From Dyadobacter sp. Leaf189 (lineage in GTDB: Bacteria > Bacteroidota > Bacteroidia > Cytophagales > Spirosomataceae), in assembly GCF_001424405.1 (NCBI RefSeq), contig NZ_LMPS01000005.1:778268-842267 (forward strand): 64,000 nt of DNA, read 5' to 3'. The notes beneath the pieces are model-generated. The model was not told the origin of the DNA. It was given only the letters and a program-made list of their open reading frames with translations, and searched no databases. The translations under genes and the position numbers were made by a program. Numbering within the stretch: position 1 is the stretch's first letter; each line of letters opens with the position of its first letter. Positions 43,864 to 52,723 of the stretch are shown here, piece by piece.

Positions 43864-46800
43864 ATGGTATTAAAACGCAGCGCCTCGGCGTTCGGATTGC
43901 TTTTATGTGCAGGCACAACTTATGTGTCAGCGCAGAATACATTAACTATAACAGAGCCGGAAGCTCACTTCCGGAATGGTCTGGAATATTATGAAAAGTC
44001 GAACTATGTGGCTGCACGCCAGGAGTTTGGCCAATTCCTGAGCTCACAGAACAAATTGCTGAGCACCAGTGATTACAACAAAGTAACTGCGGAATATTAC
44101 GTCGCAGTCACGGGACTTTATCTGAACTACCCGGAAGCAGAAATTCAGGTAGACCGGTTTGTAAAAAATCACGCAGAACATCCCAAAGCACAGCGGGTTT
44201 ATGGAGATTTGGGACGCTACTATTTTAATTCAGGGAATTATGACAAGGCAATAACTTACCTTGAAAAGGCGGTCGAAGCGCCAACTGGCGGTGGAATGAA
44301 GACGGAAAGCATGTACCAGCTTGCTATGTCGTACTATAACACGCAACAGCCCGATCTTGCATTGCCTCTTTTTAATCAGGTAAAAATGGATGCGTCTTTC
44401 GCAAATGCAGGAGATGCCTCATTTTACGCCGGGGTAATTAACTATCAGAAAAACAACTTTGATGTTGCTCTGGAAGATTTCCGGCGTGTAGAGACACATC
44501 CTTACTACAAAAACGAGGCGCCCAATTGGATTATCTCTTCTCTTTATCAACTGAAAGAGTTCGACCAGCTCACACAGTATGGAGAAAAGATTCTTGCTCA
44601 ACAAAGAGGTAATACGAAGTTGGACGATGTTGCTCTTTACGTTGCAGAAGTTTACTATGAAAAAGGCGACTATGCTGCGGCTGTCAAAGCATACGACCGG
44701 TACAAAAGAATGAGAGCTGGTACTATGCCACCGGCGGTTGCTCTGCATTACGGACACTCGCAGTTCAGGACCAATAACTATGAGGCTACAATAACTACCT
44801 TAAAGCCCGTAAGTTCCGGCAAAGATTTTGTTTCGCAGTACTCCTCATATTTATTGGGAATCAGTTACTTAAAGACGAATGCTTTAAGTAATGCTTTAAC
44901 AGCCTTCGGGAATGCAGCAGGGTTAGATCACAATGACATCGTAAAAGAAGAGGCTTCTTATAACCACGCGAAAGTGCAGCTTGAAACAGGCAACAATGCA
45001 GAAGCGGTTAAAGAGTTTACCAATTTTCTTGCTAAGTTCCCAAATAGCAAACACAAGGAAGAAACTACTGAGCTGATCGCAGAAGGTTATGCGAATGCAA
45101 GCAACAGTCAGGGTGCTATTAAATATATTGAAGGGCTGTCTTCCCGCAATGCTAAAATCAATGGCACCTATCAGAGGCTTACTTTTAATCAGGGAGTGAC
45201 CGATTTCAATCAGGAGAAGTTTGATCAGGCGATTGCCATGTTTGACAAATCCCTGAAAGTACCTATCGATCCAGAGATCTCTAATTCTGCATTGTTTTAC
45301 AAAGCGGAGTCAGTATATGCATTGAAAAGAGTGGATGAAGCAGCTGCGCTTTACACTCAGATTTCAAAAAATCCCAAAGCTGGTATATACGCGCGAAAGA
45401 GCTTGTATGCATTGGGATACATTTATTATAATCAGAAAAAATACAGCCAGGCGCTACCCTACTTCAAGGAGTTCACTTCCAATATCGAGGGAATGGACGT
45501 GCAGATGATCGAAGATGCGCATTCAAGATTAGCGGATTGCTACCTGGCCGCGAAGAACTACAATGAGGCAATACGGACTTATGAGCAGGTTGCTTCAAAA
45601 GGAAAGGTCGACAAAGACTATGCGATGTTCCAGAAGGGACGGGCTTATGTATATATGAACCGCGAAGCCGAGGCGCGCAAGCAATTTGAATTGCTGATCA
45701 GCCAATATCCTTCATCACGTTACCTGGATGATGCGTACTTCCAAATGGCGGATATTGATTTTCAAAACCAGAGTTACTCAGCGGCTGTGAAAGGCTTCAC
45801 ACGCATGATCAACGAGCAGCCTAAAAGTTTGATGATCCCTGCTGCATTGCTGCGCCGGGCTCAGTCTTACTATAACCTGCAGGTATACGAACAGGCAATT
45901 GTCGATTTCCGTAAGATCCTCACCGAACATCCCGAGTCTCCTTCTGCAAGCAGCGCGCTGGAAGGTATTCAGGAAAGTTACACGGCCGTGGGCAGACCTG
46001 AGGAGTTTACACAGGTACTTGGTGTGGTGCGGAAAAACAATCCTGGCAATGAGAAGCTCGAAGAAGTTGAGTTCGATAACGTACGTAACCTGTACTATGC
46101 AGAGAAGTACGACAATGCGATCCAGGCCCTGAAAGGATTTTTGTCGAGCTACCCGGCAAGCAAGCACAAGTTTGACGCGAACTACTTTATCGCTTCATCT
46201 TATGACAAGCTTGGCCAGGTAAATGAGGCATTGCAAGGGTACAGACAAGTGGTTCAGGATAATAAATCAACTTTCGTGGCTGCTTCCGCGCAACGTTCGG
46301 CTGAGTTGGAGATTGGACGGGGTAATTACAACAATGCAGTTACCAATTTCAGGATCCTGTTGCGGAACTCGGAAAATAAGAAAGAGCAGACACAGGCCTG
46401 GATTGGTTTGATGGATACCTACTATACCCTGAAAAGCTACGATTCAACACTTTATTATGCCAAAGAGGTGATTAACGTAGGAAATGTAGTTCCTGGTGGG
46501 CTTGGTAAGGCGCAGCTGTACCTGGGTAAAGTTCCTTATGAGAAAGGTGATCTGACGAAAGCAGCAGAGGAGTTCCGGAAATTTTCCAAATCCTCTAAGG
46601 ATGAATTTGGCGCAGAGGCAAGCTACTGGGGAGCAATGATCCTTTTCAAGGAGAAGAAGTATAAGGAGGCTGAGACTGCCATTATTGAGATGGGTAAATC
46701 CTTTGAAGGCTACGATTACTGGCGTGCACGGTCATTCATCCTGCTGGCAGATGTATACGCCGGTTTGAATGAAGTTGGTCAGGCAAAAGCGACACTGAAT

Positions 46801-46881
46801 TCTATCATTGAAAATTCAGATGATAAAGAAGCAGTAGAGCTGGCTAAAGAAAAGCTAACCCAAATTGAGAAACTGAAATAG
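43864..46881 (+). CDS. Large exported TPR-repeat protein
   Basis: 1005 residues from ATG 43864; alternatives are ATG 43816 and TTG 43786. The preferred start gives a clean signal peptide (MVLKRSASAFGLLLCAGTTYVSA). The rest is tetratricopeptide repeats from about residue 32 to the end (YYEKSNYVAARQEFGQFL, LAMSYYNTQQPDLALPLFNQV, ASYWGAMILFKEKKYKEAETAI). Predicted periplasmic solenoid scaffold. It is followed by an outer-membrane barrel gene after 33 bp, an HU/SPOR protein and TonB, suggesting a shared envelope complex. It lacks a lipobox, so it is soluble or membrane-associated through partners. Confidence 0.85.
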   Translation: MVLKRSASAFGLLLCAGTTYVSAQNTLTITEPEAHFRNGLEYYEKSNYVAARQEFGQFLSSQNKLLSTSDYNKVTAEYYVAVTGLYLNYPEAEIQVDRFVKNHAEHPKAQRVYGDLGRYYFNSGNYDKAITYLEKAVEAPTGGGMKTESMYQLAMSYYNTQQPDLALPLFNQVKMDASFANAGDASFYAGVINYQKNNFDVALEDFRRVETHPYYKNEAPNWIISSLYQLKEFDQLTQYGEKILAQQRGNTKLDDVALYVAEVYYEKGDYAAAVKAYDRYKRMRAGTMPPAVALHYGHSQFRTNNYEATITTLKPVSSGKDFVSQYSSYLLGISYLKTNALSNALTAFGNAAGLDHNDIVKEEASYNHAKVQLETGNNAEAVKEFTNFLAKFPNSKHKEETTELIAEGYANASNSQGAIKYIEGLSSRNAKINGTYQRLTFNQGVTDFNQEKFDQAIAMFDKSLKVPIDPEISNSALFYKAESVYALKRVDEAAALYTQISKNPKAGIYARKSLYALGYIYYNQKKYSQALPYFKEFTSNIEGMDVQMIEDAHSRLADCYLAAKNYNEAIRTYEQVASKGKVDKDYAMFQKGRAYVYMNREAEARKQFELLISQYPSSRYLDDAYFQMADIDFQNQSYSAAVKGFTRMINEQPKSLMIPAALLRRAQSYYNLQVYEQAIVDFRKILTEHPESPSASSALEGIQESYTAVGRPEEFTQVLGVVRKNNPGNEKLEEVEFDNVRNLYYAEKYDNAIQALKGFLSSYPASKHKFDANYFIASSYDKLGQVNEALQGYRQVVQDNKSTFVAASAQRSAELEIGRGNYNNAVTNFRILLRNSENKKEQTQAWIGLMDTYYTLKSYDSTLYYAKEVINVGNVVPGGLGKAQLYLGKVPYEKGDLTKAAEEFRKFSKSSKDEFGAEASYWGAMILFKEKKYKEAETAIIEMGKSFEGYDYWRARSFILLADVYAGLNEVGQAKATLNSIIENSDDKEAVELAKEKLTQIEKLK

Positions 46882-46914
46882 TCCACTCCGGTCGAACAAA
46901 AAATATTGGTACAA

Positions 46915-48585
46915 ATGATTAAAACGCAAGCATCGCGAATTGTTATCGCAGGTATAGCTTCGGCTTTCACGTTCTCTCAGGCACTTGCCCAGCGCGGTGA
47001 GATTGAAAGTCAGACCTATGAGATTGTAAAAGAGAAAAGCATTGAATTTGCTCCGGCCAACCGGGTGTTTGATAAAGTACAACCCGTAAAAGGTGAAACG
47101 GGAAAGAAGAAAGTGTCTTACGAGATCATTGATCCGCAGATAAACATTTCTTCCCCTAAACTTACTCCCGCCGTTGCCGCCACGTCCGATCAGAAGGAGA
47201 AAGATGAAAAGGACGTATTGAATAACTACGTGAAGCTGGGCGCGGGTAACTACGGCCGTTTTCTCGGGGAAGCTTTTGTAGGCGGCCGGCCAGCGGAGGA
47301 TCTTGCATTTACGACACAGTTGAAGCATTTGTCAGCAGCAAACGGACCGGTAGATGGTAAGAATTCCGGTAATGCATCCACAAACATCAAGATCGGTGGA
47401 AAGTATATCCGGAGTAAATATAAAATGGATGCCGGTTTGGAATATGATCGCAAGAATTATTATTTCTACGGTTATCAGCCGCAACCGGAAGGGATTGTTG
47501 TAGACCGTGACACGATCAGGCAAACTGTTAACCAGTTTGGTGTAAACCTCGGTTTTGAAAATACCGATGCTTCTGTTCTTGTCGATTATTCGGTTAAAAC
47601 GAGTCTGAATACATTGCGCGACCGATACAGCGCGTCCGAGCTGGACTGGGGAACAAAACTGAATGCATCCGTGCCGATCAGTGAGAGTTTCTACGCTTTG
47701 CTTGAAGCAGACGCATTCGTTTCGCAGCGGGTTGATCAGCTTACCTATAACAGGAACCTGTTCAGGGTACAGCCTACATTCAAGTATGTGACGGATATCT
47801 ATTCCGTTTCGGCCGGACTTAACGTTGTTAATGAAACAGACGAGGAGCTGAATATCAACAAAACAAAAGCCTTTCCCGCTGTGAACCTGGACGTGACTCC
47901 ATTTACGGGTTTGCATATCTTTGCTGGCTGGAATGGCGACATTGTCAGAAATACTTTAAGAAGTATGCTGGCAGAAAATCAGTGGCTTGGTCCGAATGTG
48001 CTTATTGTGAATACAGAGAAAACATCTGAGATAAGCGCCGGCGTAAAAGGCGAAGTGAGCGGTGGCTTTAACTATGAAGGTAAAGTAGCGTATACCAGCT
48101 ATCGCAACTTCTACAACTTTAACAACTCCCTGGCGGATACTTCCAGGTTCTCGATCATTTATGATCCGGGAAAAACGAAGGTGCTGACGATATCGGCGCA
48201 GGCGGGTTACAATTTCAATGATGTATTTAAAACCTCGTTAAAAGCTAACTTCTTCGACTATGCAATGTCGTCGAAAGTGGAGGATGCGTGGCATCGGCCT
48301 GATCTTACCATAAACTGGTTCAATGCGCTTACAATAAGTAAAAAGCTGTTCGTTACCTCCGATTTTTACGTTTTGAGGGGTTTAAAAGCGAAAAATTTTC
48401 AAAGCGGTGTTGTAACAAAATTGCCGGTTATTGCTGATCTGAATTTCAAGATTGACTACCTGTTAACCAAGAACTTCTCTGCTTTTGTGGCGCTGAACAA
48501 TGTGTTGGGCAAGCAGTACCAGCGTTATCAGTACTACCCTCAGCAGGGCCTGAACTTTATTGGAGGATTGTCATTTTCTTTTTAA
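46915..48585 (+). CDS. Outer-membrane beta-barrel protein (TonB-receptor-like barrel)
   Basis: 556 residues from ATG 46915. A signal peptide (about 1-26, IVIAGIASAFTFSQALA) is followed by a charged spacer (about 27-105) without a recognisable plug, then a barrel-like C-terminus with repeated amphipathic strands (NYVKLGAGNYGRFLGEAFVGG, YKMDAGLEYDRKNYYFYGY, FSAFVALNNVLGKQYQRYQYYP) ending FIGGLSFSF. It resembles the barrel part of TonB-dependent receptors, but I cannot see a TonB box or plug. Gene order (TPR protein, barrel, HU-SPOR, TonB) suggests a functional set. Ligand unknown. Confidence 0.75.
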   Translation: MIKTQASRIVIAGIASAFTFSQALAQRGEIESQTYEIVKEKSIEFAPANRVFDKVQPVKGETGKKKVSYEIIDPQINISSPKLTPAVAATSDQKEKDEKDVLNNYVKLGAGNYGRFLGEAFVGGRPAEDLAFTTQLKHLSAANGPVDGKNSGNASTNIKIGGKYIRSKYKMDAGLEYDRKNYYFYGYQPQPEGIVVDRDTIRQTVNQFGVNLGFENTDASVLVDYSVKTSLNTLRDRYSASELDWGTKLNASVPISESFYALLEADAFVSQRVDQLTYNRNLFRVQPTFKYVTDIYSVSAGLNVVNETDEELNINKTKAFPAVNLDVTPFTGLHIFAGWNGDIVRNTLRSMLAENQWLGPNVLIVNTEKTSEISAGVKGEVSGGFNYEGKVAYTSYRNFYNFNNSLADTSRFSIIYDPGKTKVLTISAQAGYNFNDVFKTSLKANFFDYAMSSKVEDAWHRPDLTINWFNALTISKKLFVTSDFYVLRGLKAKNFQSGVVTKLPVIADLNFKIDYLLTKNFSAFVALNNVLGKQYQRYQYYPQQGLNFIGGLSFSF

Positions 48586-48615
48586 CTTCGTCGGGTTAAC
48601 TCCAATAAGAGCTTC

Positions 48616-49683
48616 ATGATCGCAGTTGAAACCGTATTAAGAAAACTTATCAGCGAATACGAATTTGTAATCATCCCTGGTTTCGGTGCGCTTTTGTCTC
48701 ACCACATCCCGGCTGCTTACGACAGTAATTCGGGCTTCTTTTCGCCTCCGGCCAAGAAGCTTGCTTTCAATGAATATCTTAAACTGGACGACGGTTTACT
48801 TGCCAACTACATTTCGCGGCAGGAAAAGTGCACCCACACCGAGGCAGTTGATTACGTTAAAGGTTACACCGACCAATTACGGCAGGAGCTCGACGCTCGT
48901 GGACAGGCTGTTATAGCAGGAGTTGGAGAGTTCGGAAGGAATGTGGAAGGAAAGCTTGTATTTGAGCCAAAAACGGAGAAGTACTTTAAAGATGAGTGGT
49001 ACGGCTTCGAGAAGGTTAAAGTAAAGCACTTTAACAAGCAGGTTGCAACGAAAACAGCTGCGCAGGCCTTTGCCACAGCACATGAAGTTGAAGTAATCGA
49101 GTTCGAAGACGAAAAGGTTAGGTCAATTAATTGGAGACGTTGGGCTGCGGCCGCAGTGGTTACATTGCTTTGCGGACTCAGCTTCTTCTTCGTTAACTCA
49201 CAGAATTCGGACATTCAAAGTACATTAAACCCGTTCAAGGAGATGTTTTCCAGGAGCGAGGTACCACAGGAGCAGCAAACGACTGTTGAAGAGCCGGCAC
49301 CTGTTGAGAACAATGAGACAGTAGTTGTTAAAGAAGATTCAGGCAAGCTGGAATTGGAAGATAATGCAGTAACCAAGGTTGATTCGTCAGCCATTGCTGT
49401 GCCTTCACCTGCACCTGTTGAGGCTGTTCATATTGCATCACCTAAATTCTATGTGATCGCAGGCGCATTCAAAGGTCCAAGACAAGCAAATGTGCTGCTA
49501 GCTGATTTGAAGGAGAAGGGATTTGAAAATGCATTGATTATACCCGGTAACAGATACAGCACCAAAGTAAAGGTTGCGATCGACAGCTTCGAAAGCGAAA
49601 AGGATGCCTACCGCGCATCTGTGCGCCTGAAATCGGTTATAGGTCAGGAAGGCTGGGTCTTTAAGCCTAAAACAAACAAATAA
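48616..49683 (+). CDS. CCDC81-HU / SPOR membrane protein
   Basis: 355 residues. Residues 1 to about 135 form a CCDC81-type HU domain pair (LRKLISEYEFVIIPGFGALLSHHIPAAYDSNSGFFSPPAKKLAFNEYLKLDDGLLANYIS). One membrane helix lies at about 175-195 (WAAAAVVTLLCGLSFFFVN), followed by an acidic, Pro/Glu-rich linker (QEQQTTVEEPAPVENNETV) and a SPOR domain at about 275-350 (PKFYVIAGAFKGPRQANVLLADLKEKGF). Predicted topology: HU part cytoplasmic, SPOR part periplasmic. SPOR domains bind denuded peptidoglycan, often at the septum; the HU-like part could bind DNA or protein. A terminator follows. Confidence 0.85.
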   Translation: MIAVETVLRKLISEYEFVIIPGFGALLSHHIPAAYDSNSGFFSPPAKKLAFNEYLKLDDGLLANYISRQEKCTHTEAVDYVKGYTDQLRQELDARGQAVIAGVGEFGRNVEGKLVFEPKTEKYFKDEWYGFEKVKVKHFNKQVATKTAAQAFATAHEVEVIEFEDEKVRSINWRRWAAAAVVTLLCGLSFFFVNSQNSDIQSTLNPFKEMFSRSEVPQEQQTTVEEPAPVENNETVVVKEDSGKLELEDNAVTKVDSSAIAVPSPAPVEAVHIASPKFYVIAGAFKGPRQANVLLADLKEKGFENALIIPGNRYSTKVKVAIDSFESEKDAYRASVRLKSVIGQEGWVFKPKTNK

Positions 49684-49686
49684 TTG

Positions 49687-49715
49687 AAAAAGGAAGCTTC
49701 TGGCTTCCTTTTTTG
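49687..49715 (+). terminator. Terminator after the HU-SPOR gene
   Basis: An 11-bp stem, AAAAAGGAAGC (49687-49697) with GCTTCCTTTTT (49703-49713), a 5-nt loop and a T run. It separates this gene from tonB. Confidence 0.85.
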
Positions 49716-49769
49716 TTGCATACGAATTTTCCTAAATTTACGTTTTCGAGGAAATAACTATTAGCGTCA

Positions 49770-50696
49770 ATGATTACATTACAAGCTGAGGATCGTCAGA
49801 GAATTGCGGTTTCATGGGCCTGGTCCTTTGGAATAACCGCAGCCATGCTAGGCTTATTCTTCTTTATCCGGCTGAACAGTTCCATGCCCAAGGTAGAGCC
49901 GATGGAGTTGTTTGTAGAAGTTAACTACGGCACCGACAAGGTTGGGAAAGGCGATATACAAACTTTCAACAAGCCGAACGACAGCAAGGTAGCGCAGAAC
50001 ATGCGCGCAGATGCCGACGAGGTGAAGAAGGTAAAATCTGTCGCTACTCCGAAGCCGACGCCACCGACACCTCCTAAAATAGAATCACCGAAGCCAACAA
50101 AAACGGTCGCAGAAAAGCCTGTAATTGCATCTAAGGTCGAGAGCCCAGTGGAGGCGCCTGAAAAGACTGACGTTAAGAAATCAACTGGAAGCGAAAATTC
50201 ATCTGCGCCTGCTGCCAAGCCTGCTCCTGAAAAAGCAATCAACAGAGATGCATTGTTTTCAAAATCATCAGGAAGCAAATCCGGAAGTAATGGTACCAAT
50301 GGAACGCAGAGCGGGGTTGGAGGAAATAATAATGGAGACGATGCCGATGGAATTGGTGATAAAGGTTCAAAGAGCGGAAGCCTGTTTGCCAAGACCTATA
50401 AAGGTGAAGGCGGCGGAGGCGGCACGGCGGTGGGCCTTAACCTCTCAGGCTGGGGCTGGGCAAGAAGACCTGTTGTAGACGATAATTCGGATGCTACCGG
50501 CGATATTACCTTCAAGATTACTGTTGACAAAAACGGCAGGGTTAAAAATATCGTGACAGCGAGTACGACAGTAACCGACTATTCGGTAGTTAACAAGTAC
50601 AAAAGCGCAGTTAGAGATCTAACATTTATTCCAAAATCGTCTAATGTACCTGATGAATCAGTCGGTACGATCACGTTTAAAATTCGTTCTAGATAA
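49770..50696 (+). CDS. tonB: Energy-transducing TonB protein
   Basis: 308 residues. An N-terminal membrane anchor (about 15-35, WSFGITAAMLGLFFFIRLN) is followed by a proline/lysine-rich periplasmic spacer (KPTPPTPPKIESPKPTKTV), a Gly/Ser-rich low-complexity part and a C-terminal TonB domain (about 225-308, ITFKITVDKNGRVKNIVTASTTVTDYSVVNKYKSAVRDLTF). Role: transfers proton-motive energy from ExbBD to outer-membrane receptors. No exbB/exbD genes are adjacent. It starts just past a terminator and is followed at 6 bp by folC. Confidence 0.88.
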   Translation: MITLQAEDRQRIAVSWAWSFGITAAMLGLFFFIRLNSSMPKVEPMELFVEVNYGTDKVGKGDIQTFNKPNDSKVAQNMRADADEVKKVKSVATPKPTPPTPPKIESPKPTKTVAEKPVIASKVESPVEAPEKTDVKKSTGSENSSAPAAKPAPEKAINRDALFSKSSGSKSGSNGTNGTQSGVGGNNNGDDADGIGDKGSKSGSLFAKTYKGEGGGGGTAVGLNLSGWGWARRPVVDDNSDATGDITFKITVDKNGRVKNIVTASTTVTDYSVVNKYKSAVRDLTFIPKSSNVPDESVGTITFKIRSR

Positions 50697-50702
50697 TAAG
50701 TA

Positions 50703-51998
50703 ATGGACTATCAGGAGACGCTGGACTTCCTTTACAGCAAACTACCGGTTTTTCAGAACATTGGGGCCCGTGCTTTTAAGCCGGGCCTTCGTACTACTCA
50801 GGAGCTCTGTAAATCATTGGGTGACCCTCAGACTAAGTATCCAACTATTCATGTAGGCGGTACCAATGGGAAAGGGAGTACTTCCCACATGCTGGCAGCA
50901 GTACTGCAGCAAGCCGGGTACAAGGTCGGTTTATATACTTCTCCTCATTTGAAGGACTTCCGAGAGCGAATCAGAATTAATGGCGCTTGTGTCAGTGAGC
51001 AATTTGTTGTTGATTTTACTAGTGACATAAAATCTAACATCGATAGATTAAGTCCTTCTTTCTTTGAAGTTACTGTTGCAATGGCATTTTCCTATTTTGC
51101 GCAGCAACATGTAGATGTTGCTGTGATTGAGGTAGGAATGGGCGGGAGGCTGGATTCTACGAACATCATTACGCCTGTCGTCTCTGTGATTACAAATGTG
51201 AGTCTTGATCATACGCAATTCCTTGGGAATACGCTTGTGGAGATTGCCGGTGAAAAGGCGGGTATTATCAAGAACAATGTGCCTGTGGTGATCAGTGAGT
51301 ACCAGGAAGAGGGTGTCAGTAATGTGTTTCTAAAACAAGCCGAAGCACTGCAAGCTCCTGTCTGTTTTGGAGAAAAGGAATTTGTTGTCAAAGGCGCTGG
51401 ACTTGTCGATGGAAAACTGGCTGTAAGCGTGAAGCATCGTGGCGAAGATCAATCAGACAGCTTGCGTTTAGACCTTACCGGCTCTTATCAGGTCAAGAAC
51501 CTGGCAGGAGTTCTGACTACATTGAAAGTTCTGAACGAAAACGGTTTTTCCGTTAGTCAGGAAGCAATTGCGTCTGCATTAAGCTCAGTGGTAAACCTCA
51601 CAGGACTTAAAGGACGCTGGCAGCAACTTGGAACGGAACCGGCGGTTTTCTGCGATACCGCTCACAACATCGGCGGACTTGAAAATACAATCCGGCAGTT
51701 TGAATCTCTTCCACATGCGCAAATGCGCTTTGTAGTTGGCTTTGTAAAGGACAAAGATATTTCTGCAATGCTGTCACTTTTCCCTAAAACCGCTACATAC
51801 TACTTCTGCGCTCCGTCGAATTTGCGTGCGTTGAATGCAGCGGAATTAAGAGAAACGGCCGCCGGCTTCGGGTTGGTCGGCGCATATTACAGTGATGTTA
51901 ACCAGGCTTTGAAGGCCGCACAGGACGCTTCCTCAAAAGAAGATATTATTTACGTGGGAGGCAGCACTTTTGTGGTAGCCGATCTGGATCAATTATAG
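50703..51998 (+). CDS. folC: Folylpolyglutamate / dihydrofolate synthase
   Basis: 431 residues, the normal FolC size. The Mur-ligase-like fold shows the ATP loop HVGGTNGKGSTSHMLAAVLQQAGYKVGLYTSPHLKDFRERIRIN near residues 48-92, the VDVAVIEVGMGGRLDSTNIITPVVSVITNVSLDHTQFLG metal/ATP region, and the C-terminal DTAHNIGGLENTIRQF. Role: adds glutamate to dihydropteroate and folates. It sits 6 bp after tonB and 10 bp before trmB, so it is probably cotranscribed with both. Confidence 0.93.
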   Translation: MDYQETLDFLYSKLPVFQNIGARAFKPGLRTTQELCKSLGDPQTKYPTIHVGGTNGKGSTSHMLAAVLQQAGYKVGLYTSPHLKDFRERIRINGACVSEQFVVDFTSDIKSNIDRLSPSFFEVTVAMAFSYFAQQHVDVAVIEVGMGGRLDSTNIITPVVSVITNVSLDHTQFLGNTLVEIAGEKAGIIKNNVPVVISEYQEEGVSNVFLKQAEALQAPVCFGEKEFVVKGAGLVDGKLAVSVKHRGEDQSDSLRLDLTGSYQVKNLAGVLTTLKVLNENGFSVSQEAIASALSSVVNLTGLKGRWQQLGTEPAVFCDTAHNIGGLENTIRQFESLPHAQMRFVVGFVKDKDISAMLSLFPKTATYYFCAPSNLRALNAAELRETAAGFGLVGAYYSDVNQALKAAQDASSKEDIIYVGGSTFVVADLDQL

Positions 51999-52008
51999 TT
52001 TAAATTAA

Positions 52009-52671
52009 ATGACAAGAAGGAAATTATATCATTACAATTTTAGTGCGCAGGCCGATAATGTAATAGAATCAGGCAAACCGCTTTACCAGGAAGTAAAAGG
52101 TAATTGGAACAAACGCTACTTTAAGAATGAAAACCCGATCGTCGTGGAGCTGGCTTGTGGAAAAGGCGAGTATACGGTAGGACTTGGAAGGAAATTCCCG
52201 GACAAAAACTTCATAGGAATGGACATCAAAGGTGACCGCATTGCGAGAGGAAGTGCAATGGCCACCGAGTTTAATCTGGCAAATGTGGCTTTTCTTCGTG
52301 GCGGGATCCAGTATTCGCATGAATTCTTTGAAGAAAACGAATTAAGTGAGATCTGGTTGATCCACCCCGACCCGCAGGTTCGCGAGAGGGACGAGCATAA
52401 GAGATTGACCAACCCAAATTTCCTGGAAAAGTATGCCGGATTTATCAGGCCGGGTGGATTGTTTTGCCTGAAAACAGACAGTACTTTCCTTTATGAGTAT
52501 AGTGTCGAAACATTAAAGGACTCTCCCAGGTATAAAATCCTGGAACATACCGACGACTTGTACCAATCTACTTTGCTGGATGATCATCATGGAGTAAAGA
52601 CGCATTACGAGACGATCTTTACAGGCAAAGGTTACACGATCAAATACATTAAAGCCGAAGTATTACATTAA
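52009..52671 (+). CDS. trmB: tRNA (guanine-N7)-methyltransferase
   Basis: 220 residues. Motif I VVELACGKGEYTVGLGRKFPDKNFIGMDIKGDRIARG lies near residues 46-82, and IWLIHPDPQVRERDEHKRLTNPNFLEKYAGFIRPGG follows, typical of TrmB (DPWPKKRH is its usual form, here PDPQVRERDEHKR). Role: m7G46 modification of tRNAs using SAM. It follows folC by 10 bp and ends at a terminator hairpin shared with the convergent gap gene. Confidence 0.92.
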   Translation: MTRRKLYHYNFSAQADNVIESGKPLYQEVKGNWNKRYFKNENPIVVELACGKGEYTVGLGRKFPDKNFIGMDIKGDRIARGSAMATEFNLANVAFLRGGIQYSHEFFEENELSEIWLIHPDPQVRERDEHKRLTNPNFLEKYAGFIRPGGLFCLKTDSTFLYEYSVETLKDSPRYKILEHTDDLYQSTLLDDHHGVKTHYETIFTGKGYTIKYIKAEVLH

Positions 52672-52700
52672 AAAGGCCCGCCGGAATGTTCCAGCGGGCC
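52671..52700 (-). terminator. Bidirectional terminator between trmB and gap
   Basis: GGCCCGC (52675-52681) pairs with GCGGGCC (52694-52700), with an inner GGAA/TTCC pair and one C-A mismatch. On the minus strand a T run follows (AAAAA on the plus strand), so it terminates gap; trmB ends directly before it. Confidence 0.8.
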
Positions 52701-52723
52701 TCAAAGCTTATTATTTGATCAGA

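Noticed and set aside
49715-49769. TTTG-N17-TAAATTTA as a tonB promoter
   Set aside because: The last base of the -7 box mismatches and the spacing is short; not strong enough to list as a feature.
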